DNA of 64,000 bases from positions 14,866,001-14,930,000 of the forward strand of contig JALIGW010000013.1 of the NCBI GenBank assembly GCA_023053685.1, in the 5' to 3' direction. The stretch comes from Diadophis punctatus similis. Lineage: Eukaryota; Chordata; Lepidosauria; Squamata; Dipsadidae. Made by a program: the position numbers and the translations under genes. The notes under the pieces are model-generated. The model was not told where the DNA came from. It did not search any database and worked only from the letters and a program-made list of their open reading frames with translations. Each line of letters starts with the position of its first letter. Within the stretch, counting starts at the first letter, position 1. Below are positions 24,701 through 34,100 of the stretch, piece after piece.

Positions 24701-24960
24701 TCTGGAGGATATTAGGTCAGAAAAGGTTGCTTCATAACCCAAGATCCAGTTCCAACTACTTCACATTGATGTGCCTCACTTTTTTTTTCTCATGCCATCT
24801 TTTTTCAGGGCTTGGTGGCACCAAGTATATTTCTTTTGAGGAACGGCAATGGCACAATGATTGTTTCAACTGCAAGAAATGTTCCCTATCGTTGGTGGGC
24901 CGTGGTTTCCTCACAGAAAGAGATGACATCCTGTGTCCCGAATGTGGGAAAGACATTTAA
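15550..24960 (+). CDS. FHL2: FHL2, four and a half LIM domains protein 2 (spliced, 5 coding exons, 279 aa)
   Basis: Joining 15550-15705, 19253-19427, 20718-20887, 23146-23332 and 24809-24960 gives 840 nt, 279 codons plus TAA, the length I know for vertebrate FHL2. Every junction is GT-AG and the phases agree. The protein is an N-terminal half LIM (ligands C7, C10, C28, C31) followed by four LIM domains starting near residues 40, 101, 162 and 221. The zinc ligands of LIM1 are C40, C43, H62, C65, C68, C71, C89 and C92. FHL2 is a LIM-only scaffold and transcriptional co-regulator of muscle, heart and stromal cells. It binds integrin tails, beta-catenin and the androgen receptor, and it is both a target and a modulator of SRF. 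No LIM ligand is missing. The start is the only ATG before the half LIM. Neighbouring C2orf49 and TGFBRAP1 support orthology rather than another FHL paralogue. Confidence 0.97.
15875..16382. mobile_element. 508-bp hAT element with TSD AGCTGGTC
   Basis: CAGTGGTGGGTTCC at the left and GGAACCCGCCCCTG at the right. The 8-bp duplications at 15867-15874 and 16383-16390 are perfect. The CpG-rich interior has no transposase frame, so it is non-autonomous. Confidence 0.92.
16812..17368. mobile_element. TA-flanked CAGGTAGTCC-type element split by a SINE
   Basis: TA then CAGGTCGTCCTTGATTTACG opens the element. The family's internal GTGACCA and TTGTTAAG motifs resume after the SINE. The right end is degraded. 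Confidence 0.6.
16889..17137 (+). repeat. Sauria/ACA-type tRNA SINE, nearly full length
   Basis: GGTGGCGCAGCAGTTAGAGT, the AGTACTGCAGGCTAC block, GACTCAGCCTTCCATCC, AAATGAGGACCCAGATTG and AAACCGCTTAGAGAG are the characteristic squamate SINE blocks in order, ending in an AATA tail. Confidence 0.88.
18037..18101. mobile_element. Half copy of the palindromic MITE
   Basis: Only the right arm (GAATTCTGGGAGTTGAAGTC to GGAGACCCCTG) is present; the left arm is missing. Confidence 0.6.
18240..18400 (-). repeat. Sauria-type SINE, reverse orientation
   Basis: Read on the minus strand, the AACCAGGAGACTGTGAGTTC and GTGACTTTGGGCCAG blocks precede CCTCACAGGATTGTTG, the family order. Confidence 0.75.
18553..18589 (+). 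repeat. (GT)n microsatellite
   Basis: Impure TGTTTG units followed by a pure GT run. Confidence 0.95.
19253..19427 (+). CDS. FHL2: FHL2 coding exon 2 (rest of LIM1, start of LIM2)
   Basis: The acceptor is tctacag|GACCTG and the donor CCAG|gttaga. It encodes residues 53-110 plus one base of Gly111. H62, C65, C68, C71, C89 and C92 complete LIM1, and C101 and C104 open LIM2. The reading frame is open upstream of 19253, but the AG and the match to FHL2 after the CDCK junction fix the exon edge. Confidence 0.95.
20047..20201. mobile_element. hAT MITE with TSD ATGCCCTA
   Basis: 155 bp, with CAGTAGTGGGCT at the left and AATCCACCGCTG at the right. The duplications at 20039-20046 and 20202-20209 are perfect. 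The interior (GCTACCGGTTTG, CATGCGCAGAAGC) relates it to the 7355 and 45209 elements. Confidence 0.9.
20355..20430 (+). repeat. CR1 3'-tail remnant
   Basis: TGGGTTGGACTAGATGACCT and CCTTCCAACTCTAATAATAA, ending in AAATCTAAATCTAAA. Confidence 0.6.
20718..20887 (+). CDS. FHL2: FHL2 coding exon 3 (rest of LIM2, start of LIM3)
   Basis: The acceptor is ctcatag|GAACAC and the donor AAGAAG|gtaaag. It encodes residues 111-167, completing LIM2 (H123, C126, C129, C132 and the distal CxxC) and opening LIM3 with the CVQC pair. In-frame reading runs directly into the intron, so the exon appears only in the correct splice frame. Confidence 0.95.
21163..21295. mobile_element. Palindromic MITE, rearranged right end
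   Basis: It begins CAGTATTTCTCAACC and keeps the GAATTCCCCAGCC hairpin, but the right arm carries an extra duplicated CTTGAAGTCCAC segment, so the right edge is uncertain. Confidence 0.65.
21419..21833. mobile_element. hAT-like element of the GGTGGGTT family
   Basis: GGGGTGGGTTGC at the left, GTAGGAACCTACCACTG at the right, with CpG-rich GCGCATG and GATTTTGCTTCC inverted motifs inside. The flanks match only partly, so it is older or has a mutated target duplication. Confidence 0.7.
23146..23332 (+). CDS. FHL2: FHL2 coding exon 4 (LIM3, start of LIM4)
   Basis: The acceptor is ataaacag|CCAATC and the donor AGTG|gtaggt. It encodes residues 168-229 plus one base of Gly230. It carries the bulk of LIM3 (motifs WHKECFVC, CLNCFC) and the first CAGC pair of LIM4. 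Confidence 0.95.
23767..23847 (+). repeat. 40-bp tandem duplication
   Basis: Two adjacent copies of TAATGCAAGAAGCTATTCTC..AAGAACTG differing at a few bases, in the last FHL2 intron. Confidence 0.9.
24307..24539. mobile_element. hAT MITE with TSD CTCTAGAG
   Basis: 233 bp, with CAGGGGTGTCAAAC at the left and GTTTGATACCCCTG at the right. The duplications at 24299-24306 and 24540-24547 are perfect. Confidence 0.93.
24809..24960 (+). CDS. FHL2: FHL2 terminal coding exon (LIM4, stop)
   Basis: A strong polypyrimidine tract and ttttttcag|GGCTTG precede it. It encodes residues 230-279, ending CGKDI then TAA at 24958-24960, the characteristic FHL2 C terminus. It completes LIM4 (WHNDCFNC and the final CPEC pair). 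Confidence 0.95.
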
Positions 24961-25269
24961 AAGATGAAAAGCATTTTTGAAATGCTTTGAAATGTAAATG
25001 AAAAGCATTTACAATACATGTTTTCTAATATACATAATGATATGAATTTTGATCAAAAGTGCAGAAAGTAATTTTTTTCTCAGCAATAGTTAACACTAGC
25101 TCTTTTTGGGTGCTAGGCCTCAACACAATATACTAATATATACAAAGGAAACAGAGCCATGAATGCTGGTCACACCTGCAGTTTTATTGTATACTAGAGC
25201 TCATCCTTCAGACCTCAGCCTCCTTAATAGAGCAGATTTGAGAGCATCTACTAAAGTTTGAACAATTAG

Positions 25270-25955
25270 GTGGTAGAATCTAGCCAACATCAGCTGATCT
25301 TGAAAAGCTAAGCAAGTTCAGATTTGTTTAGTATTTGGACAGGAAACTACCCGAAATTCCAAGACTATAGATTTGACTGAGAATTTAAAAAATATATACC
25401 ATATTTTTCGGAGTATAAGACACACCTTAGTTTTTGGGGAGGAAAATAGGGGAAAACAATCTGCCTACCAGGTATTCATCTGGCTAGCATCCTGTCTGGT
25501 CAGCTTCAGCACATTATTTTATCTCCTGGTTAGGACTTAAAAAAACCTTCTTCTGAGAGAATAACAATGAAAGAGCCTGCAAGCCGGTAAGAGCTGGGAA
25601 GATCGTTAGCACCTGGTTAGGGCTAGAAAAAAACTTACTCGGAGCAAGTAGAGCAATGAAAAAACATTCTGCAAAGACTTAGGGCTGGAAAAACATTCTT
25701 TGGAGAGAGTAACAATGAAAAAGCCTGCAAGGTAAGAGCTGGGAAGATCTGTTAGCACCTAGTTAGGGCTGGGAAAAAAAAAAGCTACATTCGAAGTATA
25801 AGACGCACCCAAATTTTCAGCCACTTTTAGGGAGTGCGTCTTATACTCCGAAAAATACGGTAATCTTGAAGGTAGTGGCAAGCCACTTTGGCATTGAGAA
25901 GAAAAGTTTATCTCCATTAAGTCACCAAGGAATTGAACTCATTTGAAAGAAACTT
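25270..25955 (+). repeat. 5S-rRNA-derived SINE split by a TA element
   Basis: 25275-25370 aligns by eye with vertebrate 5S rRNA: AGCTGATCTTGAAAAGCTAA corresponds to the internal control region around CTCGGAAGCTAAGCAGG, and TAGTATTTGGACAGGAAACT to TAGTACTTGGATGGGAGACC. A SINE tail (GTAGTGGCAAGCCACTT to GTCACCAAGGAATTGAACTC) resumes at 25863 after the inserted element. It is a relic of a 5S-headed SINE, not a functional 5S gene. Confidence 0.7.
25399..25860 (+). mobile_element. TA-flanked CCGTATTTTTCGG element (SINE-nested)
   Basis: TA | CCATATTTTTCGGAGTAT at the left and ATACTCCGAAAAATACGG | TA at the right, 462 bp. The interior is built of repeated GGGCTGGAAAAAC / AGCAATGAAAAAGCCTGCAA modules. 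TA duplication and TIRs suggest a Tc1/mariner-type non-autonomous element; the superfamily is inferred. Confidence 0.85.
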
Positions 25956-27063
25956 TTTTACTCACATTCACTTGAAAGCAAGTAAAAACATCACTAGAAT
26001 ATATTCCACAGATGTTATGGAGCAATTAAAGCAGGGTTTCAAATTGTGCAGAGGTCTAACTGAGAGATCGGGAATAAAAAGGTTTGGTCTGGATGATGGA
26101 GCCTGGCTAACAGGGAGAACTTGTGTAGGCATTATATCGTGAGTTTTTTTCTCTTTTTAGACTAGAAAAGTATTGGGAGTAGATATAACAGAGAAAAGGT
26201 AATTCTTTTTGTATCAGTTATCAAGCAATACTTCTCATTCCTAAATGCAAAACAACCAATACAAAATTTGGGTGATTTAGGTAATATCACTATAATTTTC
26301 TCTTTGTCAGTTACAATAAGATTTTCTGAAGAATTACAATTGCCACTGATTAGTGTGCTGGTGGAGGAAGAATCAATATTTAAACTTCCCAGTTCACAAA
26401 TGTATAGATGATAATAATGTAGATTAATTTAGGTACATATCAGTAATACTATATTTGTGCCATACCTTAAAAAGATTGATTAAAAATGTGATTTTTCCCC
26501 CCATTAGCATTCAAAGCTGTTCCCATTTCCAAACACACAAACTTGTCTCCAAATAAATGCCCAGGTTTAGTGAATGCAAATATACAACACATTATTTCAG
26601 GATGTTGCAAGATTATTGCACAAAGTACAGTTTTTATTCCTAACAGATTTTTGAAATTTCATTGCACCTTAGAGATTACAAGGTAATAAATGTATTTCTA
26701 GCAAAGTGTTGTATTTTTGTGAATTCAGACATTTTAATAAATGTTAATCATTAAGGTAAAGCTTGAGTAGAATCCTTCTCTTTAAAAGTATGAATCTACA
26801 CAAAAAGGAGGAACTGTTGATTTCTAAAAGCAGCCAATTTTCAGAAACCAATATAAAATCAAAGCATTTATATTGGCTTCACCATTACAAACTATATGAT
26901 AAAATATGTGACATAGTTAACTACTTCATATGGAGATAACAAATTGCCCTAATTTCCTGAAATAACTGAACATAATGCAAATTTACCTTTCATTCTATTT
27001 CTTGTGCTGTTGTAGTTGTGATAATGCATTATGTCTATTTGCTGCATTTCCTTATTTGTGGAG

Positions 27064-27375
27064 CAGAGGTGGGTTCCTGCCGGAGCTGCCCAGTACACAC
27101 CTCTGGTAGGGAGCAGCGGATTTCACAACCGCTCCGGAGCCCTCTCTGCTGGTCCACCCGGCACGTCGCCATTTTTTCCCTGTGATTTTCGGGCGATTTT
27201 GCTTCCGCGCATGCGCGGAAGCAAAATCACGCCGAAATCTCGCGCGCGCGTGCCCCCCCTCATGAGATTTCGGTGCGATTTTGCTTCCGCACATGCGCAG
27301 AAGCAAATAGACCCCGAAGCGTGGAGATGCGCGCGCATGGCTTCGGCAACAAGGTAAGTGAGCAACCCACCCCTG
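27064..27375. mobile_element. hAT element with TSD TTGTGGAG
   Basis: 312 bp, with CAGAGGTGGGTTCC at the left and CAACCCACCCCTG at the right. The duplications at 27056-27063 and 27376-27383 are perfect. The interior has internal inverted GATTTTGCTTCCGC motifs. Confidence 0.92.
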
Positions 27376-27555
27376 TTGTGGAGACCTCGATCACAACAGC
27401 TGTTAGTCTAACAGGTGATTCACTGTGTAATCTCTTTACAAATCTAGTCAGTTAATGTTTTACTGAGAAATACTCATCAATAAATAAATGAGATTCTTTG
27501 GTGAGTGCATTAAAAATGCAGCTTAACGGAAGTATTAGGCTTCATCTCTCTAGAC

Positions 27556-27699
27556 CAGGGGTCTTGGCAACTTCAAACTTGGCAACTTTAAGACTTGTGG
27601 ACTTCCAACTCCCAGAATTCTCCAGCCAGCTATGCTGGCTGGAGAATTCCGGGACTTGATGTCCACAAGTCTTAAAGTTGCCAAGTTTGAAGACCTCTG
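27556..27699. mobile_element. Palindromic hAT MITE with TSD CTCTAGAC
   Basis: The interior is of the same kind (AACTCCCAGAATTC arms) but the end begins CAGGGGTC. Perfect 8-bp duplications lie at 27548-27555 and 27700-27707. Confidence 0.9.
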
Positions 27700-28763
27700 C
27701 TCTAGACGTCAGGTTATTGCCAGGTTAAATCTCTTTCCCAGCTCAGGAAGGGAGAATTTACTTTCCCTTGAAAGCTCCACTAAGTCCATGCAATTATGAT
27801 TGGCAGCTGCGGACATGGACATAATTCAAGGCAATTGGAGATAGATGGATTATAGCATTTCTCTGAACCACACTGTTCCAAGACTCTGGTCAGTTGACTA
27901 AGAACAAACAGCACAATAAAAACAATACATAGAAACTCCCAAGCATCTTTATAAAAAAAACCACCAGAGCAACATTTTCACCATCACCCTTAAAACAGAG
28001 CAGATAATGGCTAGTAAACGTTTTATTTCTATGCTTTCATCCTCTGATCTCATGTGAGATGGGAATGCAAAACATCACATCCCAGAATCTGTTTTCTTTG
28101 CCCATAGTGCCATTTTCACATTAGCTACATTGCCCTTTCCTGGCATATATCAATGCTCAATCTAGAGTAAATTGAAAAACAGAAGCATGGTGCATGTCAC
28201 CTACTTGATTTTCTATAACACTGGATCAAAAAGAAAACACTACACATGAAGTTGCCCAAATGCAGTGTGCAGAAATTACATTTCTGAGAAAACCACCATC
28301 TATTGTCGAAACATGACCCTTGATAGCTGAGTTTCAGGACAGAGACTGCTATGCAGTACATTTATTTCATAGCAGGAGTTACCAACGATACGTTTGGGCT
28401 TCAATTAAGATGACAAAAAATTAGTTCATGTTGTTTTTAAGGACTGTTTACTGAACAATCCCACTTGGCTTACCATCTCAATTCTATGCTAAAAGCTTCT
28501 CAAAAATGATCAGCCACTGTCTCTGAAATTATTTGCATGTTTAAAAACATGTGAAAATATTAATAACTCAAATCTTTGTATCAGCTCCTGCCCTTTCCTC
28601 GGGATATCTTTAAGGCTGCTTCACCAGATAGTCATTCACTAAAAGTGACACATGAACAAAACCTTTGGAATCTAAAATCTGTGTCTTTCTATCACCTCCA
28701 TGACAGGAACACAATTATTGTGTTATTTTATTTTTAATAAGAACATTTGGTGACCATATAGGA

Positions 28764-29199
28764 CAGTGATGGCGAACCTATGGTACCCGTGCCACAGGTG
28801 GCACGCGGAGCCATATCTGCCGGCACGCGAGCCGTTGCCTAGCTCAGCTCCAGCACGCATGTGCATGCTGGCCAGCTGATTTTTGGCTCGCACAGACGCT
28901 CTGGGAGGGCGTTTTCGGCTTCCAGAGAGCCTCCGGGGGACGGGGGAGGCCGTTTTTTTGCCCTCCCCAGGCTCCAGGGAAGCCTCTGGAGCCTGGGGAG
29001 GATGAAAAATGGGCCTACCGGGCCCACCATAAGTTGGGAAATGGGCCATTTCCTGCCTCCATAAGGCCTCCGGGGGGGTGGGGGAGGTCATTTTCGCCCT
29101 CCCCAGGCATTGAATTACGGGTGTGGGCACTCGCGCATGTGCGATAGCACGCGCACATGCACTTTCGGCACCCGAGGAAAAAAAGGTTCGCCATCACTG
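28764..29199. mobile_element. 436-bp hAT element with TSD ATATAGGA
   Basis: CAGTGATGGCGAACCT at the left and AGGTTCGCCATCACTG at the right, with perfect duplications at 28756-28763 and 29200-29207. The interior has inverted GCCTCC/CCCCAGG blocks and no transposase frame. Confidence 0.93.
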
Positions 29200-31138
29200 A
29201 TATAGGAAGTTATCGTTTACGGTTTTTGCAAGCATAATTATTTTTTTACTTGGATCTGCAATCTACAGCTGCTAGTTTGGAATATATACTGCAATTCCCA
29301 AAAATGTAGAACACACCTAGATTTTAAAAAAGGAATTACAAACCCTTATACATGTACTGACCAAAGATGCATTTCAAAGGATAATAAAATTAAGCTATAA
29401 TCAAAAGTGCTAAATTAAAAAAAATCAATATACCGTAGTTATTTACAGCACAGAGTAAAGCTACTATATGCCACTTCTAAAGACTATTTAAATGTTTCCA
29501 GTGTTGCAACAGTGCTGTTAGATGTACCCTAATCCACCAATGCTGGCATAGATGTTTAATTCTATTATACAAAAAACCTCAGTTGAATCAGCCTAACAAG
29601 TAAGATAAAATTATAGCATAAAGATGATCTATACAAGAGATCACACTTAAATTAATTTAATTTTGATGAGCTAATAAAATGACAGCAATTCAAATACAAA
29701 AACACAAAATTAAATTGTATACAGTACTCAAGTAGAAAACTTGTACAATTGTTTAAGAAGCGAATTCAACTGCACTTCAATACACCATTCTTTATATTCT
29801 GAAGTGCTCTGTGATGTTTTGGGGCACAATGGAGGCAATGGAAATTATGTCAGTTAATGCAATCAGAGTGAATAGTTAAACATAAGTTAAATAAAATTTA
29901 CTGTGAAGCAGTAGCATACAGGACTGTGGGCTAAATCTTATAAATGTTCAGAAGTGATGTGTCTTTTATCTACCTTACTGATATCAACACAACTTAAATA
30001 TACTCAGTGTGGTAATTGGTTTTTTTCTTCCCCAATACGAGCAATTTTTACAACAATTATATCTCACTTTACTTCTGCTTTGTGTTCATTGTGAAGAAGC
30101 TGCTAAAATTTAAAAGTTTTGAAACTAAATTATCTCTATCAGTAAGATGCTGCCAGCTTTTTCAGAGCCTTTAACTAATACACTTTCATTAATGACGTAA
30201 AACTACATTGTACATACAAATGTGATTCTAATATTTTTAAACCTTGGGATTTTTTTTACCTCATATAAGAAAAAAATACAATAAGTTTAAACAATTTATT
30301 CACAGACAAAACTTTCAACCCTGCAAACTTCCATTAAGTTCATCTCTTTTCTAGCTGCATAAATAAATAGAGCAAGCATTACTTTCCTTCTCAATTTTGT
30401 CAGGCATTATTTAATTGTAGTTAAATAAGCTTTCCTTAAAAATGCTAGTATAAAACACCGATCACATACTGTATAAAAATGCAGTTCTGCTTCACACAGG
30501 TTTTTTTTTTCAACACACAATCTTGAGGGTGGGGGCATTCTGACTATGTATCTCTAAAGACAAGAGAAATCCATTTGATCTTCCATTTTAGCAAAAACTT
30601 CAATTTGAAGCAAAACCAGTGTACAGTTCAGGATTTCACCTAAAGAAAACTGGAAAGGACCCAAATAGTTTCTCGAAAAATAATATTGGCACCTAAAAAT
30701 TAGAAATGGTTTTTCTAGGCCTTTCAACAGAACTATTCTGTGCAAATATTTTAGTAAAATCAGCAGAATAGGGAAACAGTCTTCCATACTATTTAAATAT
30801 ATGGTATGTGTTTAAAAAATATACTATTGTACAACTGAACAGAATAGTTAGAAACTTTCTATATCAAATCATGCAAAGACTTGATGTATAGACTACAGTT
30901 AAAAATGCAGAAGAAAGGCTGGTAAAACAATTTTCTTCTACCAAAATTTACTTCTAAAATGGGGAGTAAATTCAAAGTGCAAGATAAATATTCTCAGGTT
31001 GATGGTGAACATATGGTGCTTTCTTTATACCGTGAAGTTCTAAGCAACAACCCACTGCAATCTGCATCTCTGGTTAGTACAATTCTTCTGTACTGAAATG
31101 AAGACTAAGCATCATTTGCATTTCTAACTCTTGTAGGT

Positions 31139-31186
31139 TCATGGCCATATTACATGCTGAATCTTCTTTTTTGATTCAGGCGGCTT
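31139..31186 (-). CDS. C2orf49: C2orf49 terminal coding exon
   Basis: It is too short to stand out as an ORF. The acceptor ctccctccag precedes AAGCCGCC at 31186. Fifteen codons follow, beginning KPPE and ending IQHVIWP, then TGA at 31141-31139. Phase 0 matches the exon 3 donor, and the tail matches human ashwin (IQHVTWP). Confidence 0.93.
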   Translation of the reverse strand, partial: KPPESKKKIQHVIWP

Positions 31187-34100
31187 CTGGAGGGAGAAAA
31201 GAATTAATTATTTAAGGAGACATGTTAAGGCATCCAGAACTTGATTTCTGTTTCCATCTAGTGGTTAAAACGAAGGTGTTTTGAAATCTTTAAAAAGGAC
31301 TTCAGTTTTCCATAACATATTCGGTTCCTGTCTGGACTGAACATAATGAAGGAAATATTAGTATGTATCCCAAATTAATTGAAGAATGTTTATCATTACT
31401 TTACTATTTATTGTCTCTTACTTCCTGCACTCATCTGTATCTTCCACAATGTCCAGTGATGCAATGAAAACTGTGGATGGCGAGTTAGGGGCATAGGCTG
31501 CAGTCTCTCTAGAACAGGCCTGTCAAATTGGCGGCCCGCAGGTCGGATGCGTCACTCTCAGTCCGGCTCCGCAAAGGCAAAAAGTCGTGATATGTCACGT
31601 GATGTGATCGAGTTTGACACCCATGCTCTAGAACAAGAGGTCCCACTTAAGACGTGAAATGGGATCTCTTGGCACACTAATGTCTCCTTTCCTCAGCAGG
31701 CTTCTCATTCTCCCCTATAAAACCTCCTCTATAAACCTGTGCGCTCCATCCCACATAGTTCACAACTTGAGGCAGCACAGGAGGCAGTCTCTCTGTAAAC
31801 ATCCTTAAGCCAATGTGGTAGAGCCACAGCTGAAGGGGAGGGGGCCCCTCTAGTGGGAGTAAAGAGACATTTCAGCTTAAAATCTGTTCCAGAAAGTAAA
31901 CATCTGAGGTCAAACCCTTAGGTTTATATCTGCATAGGTGACCAATCTATATATATAAAAGCCAAATTGGCGGTATATATATAAATACCACTCACGCATC
32001 ATCACGAAATCTCCAGAACCGTAAAGCCTACAAACTTGAAACTTGGCATGTATGTTCCTCTTGGCTTCGAGGTGCTAAGAAAGGATTTTTCGAAATGACC
32101 ATCAGATCATTAGTATTTCTTATATTATTAACACGCTCTGATGCTAAGGAGTTAGACGTTCTACTCCCCCTCCCCACCTGAAAAGAACTCTGTTCCAACT
32201 GCCACTTGCCTTATATTAACACGCTCTGATGCTAAGTAGTTACACATTCTACATAAATTTTCAATTTTGTAAAGCACTTTTAGGGTAAAGCATATTACTT
32301 GCTTTGTGCCAACTGGCATTTAACTAAACTGGCTTTTAACAATAAAAAACTCTATCAAGATAACACAACACCAACATGGTAATAATGAACAAAAGTCTAC
32401 TGGCTTCTTGAACTAAATTAAGATAGGAAAAGGCTGGTGCAAGTTTGAATTCTGTTGTTAAAAATGGCAGCTGCTAACTACCGAGACATTTACTGGGACA
32501 TCATTCAAGAATGACATCATAAAATAGTAGATATACTTACTGGTGAATCCAGTTCTTCTTTTGGAGCAGCTCTCTTAAATTTCACAACAGTAGTTCCTGT
32601 AAGAGGCTCTAAAGCTGATGGCTTTTTACCAGGTGACGCATTAACTACAATATTGTTCTGTTTACCCTCATTATTCCTAGATTCCCCCTTAACATCCAAT
32701 GAGAAAGTGGAAGCAGATATGCACAATGTGGAATTTGAAGGAACAGGCAGTCTTTTACATGTACTTCCAGGTGAAAGGAATTTTAAACCATCAGCAGCTC
32801 CATTCTCAGTCTTCCTCACTTTAATACTTGTACTTGTTGAGCTACCATCAAACACAATGAGAGGCCTTTTTCTTAGACTTTCCATTGCCATAATGCTGAA
32901 CAAGAAAAAGTAACATAAAAATTCATCATATATATGAAACAAAAATTATTAGAGTATTCTAAATAATATCCCATTTTAATAACTATTTGGAAGAGAGTTC
33001 AGTCAATTCCAATATAACTTTCCCCCATATGCATACTTAAATCAGGACTGTAGCTATTCAAACTGATGAGGAATTAATCTCACACAAATGGCAATACTTT
33101 TGTATCATCAGACGTGCATTTATTTCACAATTAATCCAGTCTAAGAATAAAGAACACACTAATCACTTCAAAACGTAATGAAGAACTGGACAAACTAAAC
33201 TGAAATAGTCCAAATCTGTACATATGTTCTCCAAAGATTAATTCAAACATAGACAATAATCTTGGACTAAGATTCCCAGTTAAATCCTTCACCTCAGCAT
33301 TGACCACTTTTGATGTTTTTTGCTTAGAAATTTGTCAGGATTCTTTTTCAGAACTGATCTACTTTCAGTTGGTGGTAATTCTTTTTAATTATGATTTGCA
33401 TTGGTGCCACCAATTTCAGATAAGATGCTACAACTGGAGCAACAGGCTGCTTAATGAAGTATAAATATATGTGGCATACCTCTTTTTGACATAATTCCCT
33501 GGATGAAGTTAGGTACTTGGGTTATGCATGAAATATATTATATACAGATAAATGAAAGCAGTTCCATGTTAACCCTGTCTTGATCTCAACACTAATTTAT
33601 GACTGTTGACGTCCAATTTCTTTTCATAATAATGTGTAACATTAAACTGCCAATACAGACAACGAAATAGTTGTTTTATTTATCTGACAAAGAGTAGGTC
33701 AAAATAATCAAGGTTTCCTTTCTTCAATTGGCAGACTTTTTCTCAGATAAATATGAGAGAGTCTGAAGTCACAGAGAGCTACTATCAAGGAGTGTTGCTT
33801 AGCTGTACAGGTGCATTACCACCAACTCTCCTGTGGAAAGTGGGCCCCAAGAACCAAGTAAAAACCCCTCCCCCAACTGAGGCCTGCTCAACTGGATTCA
33901 TTCCTCCCTCTGACCTACAGGGTAATTACCTCTTCTGCCCTTTGATGAGGAGTGCAGAAATGGGCTCTCTGTTAGTTATCAATTACTACTGTACTTTAAT
34001 TTACAATTGTTTCCTTACTTGAAAGACAATTTGGGAGGATGCAAATAATAAATTTGCTACAGTGATTTAATATGATGCCCTAGAAAGCAGGAGATTGTGA

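Larger units (their letters stand above)
23333..24808 (+). other. FHL2: FHL2 last intron
   Basis: Bounded by consensus splice sites. It contains a 40-bp tandem duplication at about 23767-23847, a short duplicated GGGCAGCCCTAACA motif near 23960-24015, and a hAT element at 24307-24539. Confidence 0.9.
24961..31138. other. Convergent 3' UTRs and intergenic DNA between FHL2 and C2orf49
   Basis: The two genes converge here. FHL2's 3' UTR starts at 24961; AATAAA hexamers on + at 26552 and 26737 are candidate ends, but a SINE and a TA element interrupt the region. C2orf49's 3' UTR runs leftwards from 31138; an AATAAA on the minus strand at 30300-30295 is a plausible end. 27064-27699 and 28764-29199 are hAT elements. 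The remainder is AT-rich with no gene seen. Confidence 0.5.
31187..32540 (-). other. C2orf49: C2orf49 intron 3
   Basis: Bounded by consensus splice sites. It holds a 111-bp hAT element with intact target duplication (31515-31625), a Helitron-like 5' terminus (31946) and a roughly 45-bp direct repeat. Confidence 0.9.

Noticed and set aside
25275..25370. Possible functional 5S rRNA gene
   Set aside because: Too diverged from 5S rRNA, followed by a SINE tail and interrupted by a transposon; a 5S-derived SINE fits better.
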